Part shown: positions 6,852 to 11,857 of the stretch, piece by piece
Numbering within the stretch: the stretch's first letter is position 1
Layout: each line of letters starts with the position of its first letter
Assembly: GCA_049423065.1 (NCBI GenBank)
Contig: JBMSQB010000108.1
Coordinates: 1-11,857, forward strand
Source: SYIM01 sp041182885
GTDB taxonomy: Bacteria; Pseudomonadota; Gammaproteobacteria; Burkholderiales; Burkholderiaceae_E
Direction: 5' to 3'
Length of the DNA stretch: 11,857 bases
Translations under genes and position numbers: made by a program
The notes under the pieces: model-generated
Seen by the model: the letters and a program-made list of their open reading frames with translations, nothing else
Databases searched by the model: none
Told to the model about the DNA's origin: nothing

Positions 6852-8140
6852 CCGCGAATGAGGGCGAGCGGGCCCAGAACGATCTGCGGCCAGACGGTGA
6901 TGAAGCCAATGAGGCCGAGCAGCAGCAGGCAGAAGGGCAGCGAGGCGAGCGCCACCCGCGTCTGGGTATCACCCGTCATTTCCTGGATGACGAACAGATT
7001 GAACCCCACCGGCGGCGAGACGTTGGAGAGCTCGATGGTGATGATGATGAAGATGCCGAACCAGACCGGGTTGAAACCTGCAGCGACCACCATGGGCAGC
7101 ACCACAGGGAGCGTCATGACCATGGCCGACAGGCCATCGAGCGCAGTGCCCAGAATGAGGTACACGATGAGGAGCGCGAAGATCAGCATGTAGGGCGACA
7201 GGCCCAGCGAGCCCACCCACTGCGCGGCAGCCGCCGGCACGCCCAGGGTCACCAGCGCACGCGACAGGAACAGCGCGCCCGCGAGAATAAGCCCGATCAT
7301 CGAGCAGGTGCGAACGGTGGAGAGCAGCGCCCGACCCAGCAGGCGCCAACTGAGCGTGCGCTGTCCGGCCGCGATCAGCAGGGCGCCCGCCACGCCGATG
7401 GCAGCTGCCTCGGTGACGCTTGCAACACCGCTGTACATCGAGCCAATGACCAGCGCGATCAGAAACACGACTGGCAGCAGGTCGGCAAGCGCCGCGAATT
7501 TTTCGGCCCAGCTCGCCCGCTCCCGCACCGCCGGTTGCACCGAGGGATCGGTGAGGGCGCGAAACATGATCCAGAGCACGTAGAGCGCGGCGATGAGCAA
7601 GCCCGGGACCACGCCGCAGATGAACAGATCGAGGATGGAGACCTCGGCCAGCACCCCGTAGACAATCATCGGGATTGACGGCGGGATCATGAGACCGATG
7701 GTGCCGGCGCCAGCAAGCGACCCGATCGCCAGATCGCGGTTGTAGCCCCGCTTGAGAAGCTCGACCAGCGTCATTTTTCCGACCGTGGCGGTCGTGGCCG
7801 CCGACGACCCGGACACCGCAGCAAACAGGGTGCAACCCAGCACATTCACATGCAGAAGACCGCCAGGCAGCCGCTGCACCCAGGGAGCAAGCCCCCGGAA
7901 CAGCGACTCGGACAGCCGGGTGTGAAACAGGATGTCGCCCATCAGGATGAAGAGCGGCAGCGTGACCAGTTCGTCGGCGTTCAGCCGGGCCCAGATGTCC
8001 TGTGCCAGCACGCGGGCAATCGGCATGTCGCGATACCACTCGAGCGCGATCACCCCGGTGCCAAGGAGCGCAAAGCCGATCCAGATGCCGGAGCCCAGGG
8101 CCGCGAGCATCACGAACAGGATGAAAAGACCCGGGGTCAT
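6848..8140 (-). CDS. dctM: TRAP transporter large membrane subunit (DctM)
   Basis: A 430-residue polytopic membrane protein, the ion-coupled transport channel of a tripartite ATP-independent periplasmic (TRAP) carboxylate importer. Typical DctM features are LVTLPLFILMGDIL near 58-71, AVSGSSAATTATVGKM at 108-123, GAGTIGLMIPPSIPMIVYG at 144-162, and a repeated, internally symmetric membrane-span layout consistent with about a dozen spans. The length matches the family (about 425-430). The start is ATG at 8140 with only a weak GAGG site about ten bases upstream. It lies 21 nt after dctQ, which forms the complex with it in the inner membrane, and its stop overlaps the start of the BASS-like carrier gene by 4 nt. 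Confidence 0.95.
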   Translation of the reverse strand: MTPGLFILFVMLAALGSGIWIGFALLGTGVIALEWYRDMPIARVLAQDIWARLNADELVTLPLFILMGDILFHTRLSESLFRGLAPWVQRLPGGLLHVNVLGCTLFAAVSGSSAATTATVGKMTLVELLKRGYNRDLAIGSLAGAGTIGLMIPPSIPMIVYGVLAEVSILDLFICGVVPGLLIAALYVLWIMFRALTDPSVQPAVRERASWAEKFAALADLLPVVFLIALVIGSMYSGVASVTEAAAIGVAGALLIAAGQRTLSWRLLGRALLSTVRTCSMIGLILAGALFLSRALVTLGVPAAAAQWVGSLGLSPYMLIFALLIVYLILGTALDGLSAMVMTLPVVLPMVVAAGFNPVWFGIFIIITIELSNVSPPVGFNLFVIQEMTGDTQTRVALASLPFCLLLLGLIGFITVWPQIVLGPLALIRG

Positions 8141-8161
8141 GGCGGGAAGCCTCGGGCCACG

Positions 8162-8716
8162 CTATTCGGCGCGCGCCGTCGCCGAACCGGCGTCGGTGGC
8201 GAGGTCGGGGGCGTCGCCAATCAGGAGCCTAAGCAGGCGGGCAACCAGCGCGGCAGCGAGCAGCACCGCGCCGGCCGCCATCAGGGACTGCGGCCATGCG
8301 AGGGGCGTCTGCATGGCGAAGTAGGACACGCTGTTGCGGACATGGCTGCGCCACGCGAGCTCGATCAGTCCCCAGGAGAGCATTACCGCCACGACCAGCG
8401 CGGCGGTGGTGCAGAACAGTTCGATCAGCGGCCGCACCCGGCGCGCCGACCATTCGAGCGCGAGCTGCACCCGGATGTGCGAACCGGCGCGCAGCGCGTA
8501 GCCCGAACCGGCAAGCATGGTGAACGCGCACAGATAGGCACCGTATTCCACGGCCCAGGGCTGTGACCAGGCAAACACCGATGTGGCGATCACCTCGGTG
8601 ATCAGCATGAGCGCAAGCAGCGCACAGCATGCCGCCGCGAAGACCCCGCCCGCCAGATTGAGGGCGTCAATCAGGCGGCATACCGCCCGCACGGATCGAA
8701 CCACCGGGGAAGGCAT
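8162..8716 (-). CDS. dctQ: TRAP transporter small membrane subunit (DctQ)
   Basis: A 184-residue protein with the four-span DctQ layout: hydrophobic segments near 21-43, 58-76, 97-119 and 141-165. The loop motif GYALRAGSHIRVQLAL (72-87) is characteristic of the family, as is TPLAWPQSLMAAGAVLL (137-153) before the last span. The acidic C-terminal tail is probably cytoplasmic. It joins DctM to form the membrane part of the importer. I used ATG at 8716. A GTG three codons upstream (8725) is equally open, and neither has a clear Shine-Dalgarno sequence, so translation may depend on coupling to dctP, whose stop lies 42 nt before this ATG. Confidence 0.93.
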   Translation of the reverse strand: MPSPVVRSVRAVCRLIDALNLAGGVFAAACCALLALMLITEVIATSVFAWSQPWAVEYGAYLCAFTMLAGSGYALRAGSHIRVQLALEWSARRVRPLIELFCTTAALVVAVMLSWGLIELAWRSHVRNSVSYFAMQTPLAWPQSLMAAGAVLLAAALVARLLRLLIGDAPDLATDAGSATARAE

Positions 8717-8758
8717 GCTGACCACGGCGGCTGACCGATTGCGGGTGGAAGGTTCGGC

Positions 8759-9748
8759 TTACTTGCGGCCCGTGGCGCCCAGATAGGCGTCAAGCACCTT
8801 GGCAGCCTCGGCACCGTTACGCTTGCCGAAGTCGTCCCACATGGGGCGGGTGACGGCGCGCATGCGCTCGACCATCTGCGCAGGCGGCGCTTCAACCGTC
8901 ATGCCGTTGTCGGTAAGCTGCTTCATGCGGGTGGTGTGCTCGGCCATGCTGACCTTCCAGAACTCGGGCTCCATCTCGGCCGCGAGTTTCTCGATGGCTG
9001 CACGATCGGCCGGCTGGATCTTGTCCCAGGTGCGCGCACCGATCACCATCAGATTGGACGCCCAGAGGTGGTTGGTGGTGTAGGTGTGCTTCAGGAACTC
9101 CCAGTATTTCTGCGATACAGCCGTGGTGCCCGAGGTCATGACCGCGTCGAGCCGCCCTGAAGCCAGCGCGGGGACGATGTCGGGGTTGTTCATCTGCTGC
9201 GGGACCATGCCAAGCTTGGTGACCATTTCAGCGGTGACCCGATCGTAAGTGCGCATGCGCACGCCCTTCAGGTCATCAATGCCACGCACCTGCTTTTTCA
9301 GGAAAAAATTCTGGCTGGGCCACGGCACCACGTACAGCACCTTGTTGCCCCGCTTGGCAAGTTCCGCCACCCACTGCGGGCGAACGAAGCCATGCATGGT
9401 GCGCAGCTGCTCATAGTTGTCAACGAGGAAGGGCAGGCTCTCGATACCCAGCAACGGGACATCGCCCACGTTCTGGAATCCGGCAAATTCAGCCATGGCG
9501 ACAGTGCCGTCTTCGATCGCACGAACCGTCTCGTTGGCTTTGATGCCGAGCGAGCCGCCCGCGTGCACCGTCATGGCGATCCGGCCGTTGGTGACTTCAG
9601 CCACCCGCTTGGCAAAATTCTGCGCATTGACGGTGTGGAACTCGGTGGGCCCCCAGGGCATGGAAACGTCGAGCCGGGTTTGGGCGGCGGCAAGGCCCGC
9701 GGCGGTGAAAGCAGCCAGGACGGCGGCGAGTCGGATGGCAAGTCGCAT
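8759..9748 (-). CDS. dctP: TRAP transporter periplasmic solute-binding protein (DctP)
   Basis: A 329-residue extracytoplasmic binding protein that captures a carboxylate ligand and delivers it to DctQM. Residues 1-22 form a Sec signal peptide (Arg-containing start, Ala/Leu core, AAA-Q cleavage site). Mature-domain landmarks are NGRIAMTVHAGGSLG (54-68), DDLKGVRMRTYDR (158-170) and PDIVPALASGRLDAVMTSG (189-207). The Arg in MRTYD (166) aligns with the arginine that binds the substrate carboxylate in DctP proteins, supporting an organic acid ligand; which acid is unknown. The start is ATG at 9748 with GGAGA 8 nt upstream. An in-frame TTG at 9823 was discarded because it would cover the promoter and lacks a signal peptide. 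First gene of the operon dctP-dctQ-dctM-carrier. Confidence 0.95.
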   Translation of the reverse strand: MRLAIRLAAVLAAFTAAGLAAAQTRLDVSMPWGPTEFHTVNAQNFAKRVAEVTNGRIAMTVHAGGSLGIKANETVRAIEDGTVAMAEFAGFQNVGDVPLLGIESLPFLVDNYEQLRTMHGFVRPQWVAELAKRGNKVLYVVPWPSQNFFLKKQVRGIDDLKGVRMRTYDRVTAEMVTKLGMVPQQMNNPDIVPALASGRLDAVMTSGTTAVSQKYWEFLKHTYTTNHLWASNLMVIGARTWDKIQPADRAAIEKLAAEMEPEFWKVSMAEHTTRMKQLTDNGMTVEAPPAQMVERMRAVTRPMWDDFGKRNGAEAAKVLDAYLGATGRK

Positions 9749-9772
9749 GGCGGATGTCTCCGTGATTGAGGA

Positions 9773-9785
9773 ATGGTCTGACCAT
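9773..9785. promoter_or_regulatory. Palindrome ATGGTCTGACCAT, candidate FadR-type GntR operator
   Basis: A perfect 6-1-6 inverted repeat overlapping the predicted -10 box and transcription start of the dctP operon, where bound protein would block RNA polymerase. The core TGGTCTGACCA follows the TGGTnnnACCA pattern known for FadR-subfamily GntR regulators such as FadR, PdhR and LldR. No FadR-type regulator is encoded in this window, so the matching protein would lie elsewhere. Binding is inferred. Confidence 0.5.
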
Positions 9786-9810
9786 AGCAGAGCGGATCGA
9801 CGGCGGTCAA
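9781..9810 (-). promoter_or_regulatory. Predicted sigma70 promoter of the TRAP operon
   Basis: On the minus strand, TTGACC at 9810-9805 (5 of 6 to consensus) is followed after 18 nt by TATGGT at 9786-9781 (4 of 6). Transcription would begin near 9774, leaving a short leader of about 26 nt that contains the GGAGA ribosome site (9761-9757). The promoter is bracketed by two different palindromes, at 9773-9785 and 9823-9837. Confidence 0.6.
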
Positions 9811-9822
9811 TCAGCGCATGCA

Positions 9823-9837
9823 ATTTGTCCAGACATA
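9823..9837. promoter_or_regulatory. HutC-type GntR operator, copy 1 (TRAP side)
   Basis: ATTTGTCCAGACATA with near-palindromic core TGTCCAGACA (9826-9835). It matches 14 of 15 bases of the second copy at 10822-10836. The core resembles the TGT-n4-ACA sites (often TGTCTAGACA) bound by HutC-subfamily GntR regulators, and such a regulator is encoded immediately beside it. Its centre is about 56 nt upstream of the predicted dctP transcription start and 12 nt beyond the -35 box. Confidence 0.65.
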
Positions 9838-9857
9838 AGCGACTTCAGTGGGGGGAA

Positions 9858-10724
9858 TCAGCCGCGGCGCGCGCCCAGGTCACCCGGACCGGCCCGGCGG
9901 ATGGTCATGGCGTAACCAAAACGCCCGGCCGGATGAAGACTGTCAGACACCTCCAGCAGGCGCCCGTCATCCCCATGATAAGCCCGAACAATCCGGAGTG
10001 CAGGGCTGCCGGCGCGTGCCAGCAGCACCGAGGCGTCGTCACGCGCGAGCGCACAGGCGCTGATCTGCTGCTCCACCCTTGCAACCCTGACCCCGAACCG
10101 CGCCTCGATCTGCCTGTAAACCGGTACCGCCTGAGAGGCGATTCGGCGGGCGAGGGACGCAAAGGCCGGGCTCAGGTAGACCCGGGTGACACATACCGGA
10201 TGGGGGTTGCCCGGCAAATGTCGAATGAGCCGCGCGAAAACCCATGCCTCACCTGCGGGAATCGGTGGCGGATCGGCTTGCCCGGGTTCGTGAGTGGCCC
10301 AGCCGCGCTCAAGGAGGCGCAGGCGCGTGCCGGACGCATATTGCAGCAGGTCATCGATGGAATCGAGCGCCTGCAGGTAGGGCTCGCGCTGAATGGAAGA
10401 AATCACCACCGTGCCCGCACGGGGTCGGCGACTCACCATTCCGCCCTCGGCCAGCAGCCTGAGCGCTTCGCGAATGGTGAAGCGGCTGCTGTCGAACTGC
10501 TCGCAGAGTTCATGCTCGGTGGGGAGCAGCGATCCCACCCGGTAGCGGCCGGAGGCGATGGCGGCGATCAGCTGATTGGCGATGCGGGCGTAGCGGGGCT
10601 CGTCGGCGGCGATCGCGGGGGCTGCCCGCGCACCCGAGCGGCGCGCACCGGCAGCGCGCTCGCGCGCTTCCGGGGGCGGCGGGCCGCGCCGGCGCGGACG
10701 GGGCGATGCAGGTTGGTCGGGCAA
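9858..10724 (-). CDS. GntR-family transcriptional regulator, HutC type (UTRA domain)
   Basis: A 288-residue ligand-responsive DNA-binding protein. Residues about 44-108 form the GntR winged helix-turn-helix (RYARIANQLIAAI at 44-56, LPTEHELCEQF at 67-77, FTIREALRLLAEGG at 82-95, wing near 98-107). Residues about 118-277 form a UTRA effector-binding domain ending in the family-typical LLEVSDSLHPAGRFGY at 256-271. The first 40 residues are an unusual Arg/Pro/Ala-rich tail. The start must be TTG at 10724: a TGA stop lies two codons upstream and no ATG or GTG occurs before the DNA-binding domain. The gene sits between two copies of the TGTCCRGACA motif, one towards the TRAP operon and one towards the lyase operon, which makes both its probable targets. 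The effector is probably the imported acid or its CoA metabolite (inference). Confidence 0.92.
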   Translation of the reverse strand: MPDQPASPRPRRRGPPPPEARERAAGARRSGARAAPAIAADEPRYARIANQLIAAIASGRYRVGSLLPTEHELCEQFDSSRFTIREALRLLAEGGMVSRRPRAGTVVISSIQREPYLQALDSIDDLLQYASGTRLRLLERGWATHEPGQADPPPIPAGEAWVFARLIRHLPGNPHPVCVTRVYLSPAFASLARRIASQAVPVYRQIEARFGVRVARVEQQISACALARDDASVLLARAGSPALRIVRAYHGDDGRLLEVSDSLHPAGRFGYAMTIRRAGPGDLGARRG

Positions 10725-10795
10725 GATCGGTCACCGTGTCGTGCAGCGTGGGATGGCGCCGGTCAACGGGCACAACAATCCCGGGCTGCGTCTCG

Positions 10796-10824
10796 TTGAC
10801 AGTATGCATGAATCGCTCTAGATT
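10796..10824 (+). promoter_or_regulatory. Predicted sigma70 promoter of the lyase/MaoC operon
   Basis: TTGACA at 10796-10801 (perfect) is followed by a 17-nt spacer and TAGATT at 10819-10824 (4 of 6). The start would be near 10831, inside the operator at 10822-10836, which is the classic arrangement for repression. The predicted leader to the GTG at 10858 is about 27 nt. Confidence 0.65.
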
Positions 10825-10830
10825 TGTCCG
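10801..10830 (-). promoter_or_regulatory. Possible promoter of the GntR regulator gene
   Basis: On the minus strand, CGGACA at 10830-10825 (4 of 6) is followed after 18 nt by CATACT at 10806-10801 (4 of 6). Its -35 box lies within the operator copy at 10822-10836, so the regulator could repress its own gene and the divergent lyase operon from one site. The boxes are weak and the leader to the TTG start would be about 70 nt. Confidence 0.35.
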
Positions 10831-10836
10831 GACATA
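10822..10836. promoter_or_regulatory. HutC-type GntR operator, copy 2 (lyase side)
   Basis: ATTTGTCCGGACATA with the perfect 10-bp palindrome TGTCCGGACA at 10825-10834. It overlaps the -10 box and predicted start of the lyase operon promoter and the possible -35 of the divergent regulator promoter. It differs from copy 1 (9823-9837) only at the ninth base. Confidence 0.7.
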
Positions 10837-10857
10837 TTGACATTCCTGCGAGATCAC

Positions 10858-11697
10858 GTGACTGCCCGACGAAGCCTCCTGTTTGCCCCCGCCTCGCGCG
10901 CCGAACTGCTTGAAAAAGCAGCCCGCGCCGGCGCCGATATCGTGTGCGCCGATCTGGAAGACGCCGTTGGCCCGGCCGACAAGGATGCCGCCCGCGAAAC
11001 CGGTGTGGCGTTCATGTGCACGCCCCCCTCAGCGGGCGAACGTGCGCTGCGCATCAACTCCCTGCGAACCGGCACCGGTCTGAAAGACATGCTGGCGCTG
11101 CAGGCGGCCAGCGCACCCGCGGGCATCATCTGCCTGCCCAAGGTGGAAAGCGCAGACGAGGTGCGCTGGGCCGATGAACTGCTGGGCGCTCAGCGCGGGC
11201 TTTCGCTCTGCGCCTTCATCGAAACCCCCCGCGGCCTGGAGGTGGCAGCCGAGATCGCTGCCGCCAGCCCGCGACTTGCGTTTCTGGTGTTCGGGGCGGT
11301 TGATTTCTGCGCCGAACTGGGGGTGCCGCTCTCGGATGAGGCGCTGGGCTGGGCCCGCGGTCGCCTCGCGTCGGCTGCACACCGCGCAGGCGTGGGGCTG
11401 CTTGATGCGCCGTGCGTGGAATTCCGTGACCTGGCCGAGGTGGCGCGCCAGAGCCGGGTGGCCCGCGCCCTCGGCTTCACCGGAAAAACCGCGATCCATC
11501 CCTCCAACATTGCGGTCGTTCACGAAGCCTTCGCACCCAGCGCAGCGGAAATCGAGCAGGCCCGCGGCATCATCGCGGCGTTCGAAGCCTCGGGCGGCGC
11601 AGTGGCCACCTGGCAGGGCAAGCTGGTTGAACTGCCCGTGGTAAAGCGCATGCAGCGCATTCTTGCACTGGTCGATTCAACCGGCGCTGCCCGCTAG
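10858..11697 (+). CDS. CitE-like CoA-ester lyase (HpcH/HpaI aldolase/citrate lyase family)
   Basis: A 279-residue cytoplasmic TIM-barrel lyase of the CitE-like group, whose members cleave or hydrolyse CoA thioesters such as citramalyl-, malyl- or hydroxymethylglutaryl-like CoA with Mg2+. Landmarks are RRSLLFAPASRAELLEKA (4-21), the acidic ADLEDAV (31-37), RIN (66-68), LPKVESADE (93-101), the Glu122 of FIETPRG, Asp149 of FGAVDF (the usual metal-ligand positions) and GFTGKTAIHPSNI near 206-218. All expected active-site positions look intact and the length is normal. I chose GTG at 10858, since MTARRSLLF matches the family N-terminus. An in-frame TTG at 10837 would begin inside the operator region. 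It is the first gene of an operon with the MaoC dehydratase. That pairing is typical of CoA-dependent breakdown of C5 dicarboxylic acids. The exact substrate is not readable. Confidence 0.92.
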   Translation: MTARRSLLFAPASRAELLEKAARAGADIVCADLEDAVGPADKDAARETGVAFMCTPPSAGERALRINSLRTGTGLKDMLALQAASAPAGIICLPKVESADEVRWADELLGAQRGLSLCAFIETPRGLEVAAEIAAASPRLAFLVFGAVDFCAELGVPLSDEALGWARGRLASAAHRAGVGLLDAPCVEFRDLAEVARQSRVARALGFTGKTAIHPSNIAVVHEAFAPSAAEIEQARGIIAAFEASGGAVATWQGKLVELPVVKRMQRILALVDSTGAAR

Positions 11698-11750
11698 TCG
11701 CAGCGCGCTGACCACACACGCCTTCCTTTTTATTTTCCTCGGAGAACTCC

Positions 11751-11857
11751 ATGGCCGGAACCGTCAAGAAAGTCGGTGAAAACCGCTACCGCGAATCCTT
11801 CGGACGCTATTTCGAAGACTTCAACATTGGCGACATCTACGAGCATCGCCCCGGCCG
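11751..11857 (+). CDS. MaoC-family dehydratase, N-terminal fragment cut by window edge
   Basis: The first 35 codons of a gene that continues beyond the window. The peptide starts MAGTVKKVGENRYRESFGRY and continues FEDFNIGDIYEHRPGR. The FEDFxIGDxYEHRPGR pattern is the N-terminus of hot-dog-fold MaoC-like enoyl-CoA hydratases, particularly the mesaconyl-CoA or itaconyl-CoA hydratase-like group often encoded with CitE-like lyases. Such an enzyme would add water to an unsaturated CoA ester to make the hydroxyacyl-CoA cleaved by the upstream lyase. The ATG has a good GGAG site 6 nt upstream (11741-11744) and follows the lyase stop by 53 nt. That gap contains a pyrimidine-rich tract at 11721-11740 and no terminator. 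The hydratase subtype is inferred from a short fragment. Confidence 0.8.
   Translation, partial: MAGTVKKVGENRYRESFGRYFEDFNIGDIYEHRPG

Noticed and set aside
6282..7678. Plus-strand open frames opposite the carrier and dctM genes
   Set aside because: Extreme Gln/His/Arg composition and no motifs; they are reverse shadows of membrane-protein codons.
9749..9823. N-terminal extension of DctP from an in-frame TTG at 9823
   Set aside because: The stretch contains the predicted promoter and a palindrome, and the signal peptide with a good ribosome site begins at 9748.
10837..10842. Second TTGACA box just after operator copy 2
   Set aside because: No -10 box lies 16-18 nt downstream, and it falls too close to the lyase start; probably fortuitous.

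Overview
The window is GC-rich (roughly two thirds G+C by eye) and gene-dense. Its TRAP transporter, MmgE/PrpD, CitE-like lyase and MaoC genes, with GTG and TTG starts, suggest a chromosomal segment of a betaproteobacterium, probably Burkholderiales. That placement is an inference from gene content and style, not from a marker gene. I saw no rRNA, tRNA, CRISPR array, insertion sequence or phage gene.

Layout. (1) 46-3386, minus strand: a two-gene ABC exporter operon of the gliding/Gld type. An ATPase overlaps by 4 nt (GTGA) an 846-residue protein that fuses the GldF-like permease to the GldG-like subunit. (2) 3539-4933, minus: an MmgE/PrpD-family protein. It is divergent from (3) 5032-5883, plus: an alpha/beta-hydrolase-fold protein whose nucleophile serine, oxyanion HG motif and usual acid residue all appear substituted. 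(4) 5901-9748, minus: a four-gene uptake operon, dctP-dctQ-dctM plus a BASS/SBF-like carrier joined to dctM by an ATGA overlap. (5) 9858-10724, minus: a GntR-family regulator of the HutC type with a UTRA ligand-binding domain. (6) 10858 to the right edge, plus: a CitE-like CoA-ester lyase, then the first 35 codons of a MaoC-family dehydratase that runs off the window.

How it may work together. Regions 4 to 6 look like one substrate-responsive system. The 15-bp motif ATTTGTCC[A/G]GACATA, with the palindromic core TGTCCRGACA typical of HutC-type GntR operators, occurs in both intergenic regions beside the regulator gene. One copy lies upstream of the TRAP promoter. The other sits on the -10/+1 region of a strong-looking promoter for the lyase operon and also on a possible promoter of the regulator itself. 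A second, different palindrome, ATGGTCTGACCAT, covers the -10/start region of the TRAP promoter and resembles FadR-subfamily GntR sites. The gene set (carboxylate TRAP importer, MaoC hydratase, CitE-like lyase, MmgE/PrpD protein) fits uptake and CoA-dependent breakdown of a small, possibly C4-C6 branched, carboxylic acid such as an itaconate, mesaconate or citramalate relative. The substrate cannot be read from the sequence.

The most unusual items are the apparent pseudo-hydrolase, the two-operator control architecture, the BASS-like carrier built into a TRAP operon, and the GldF-GldG fusion.
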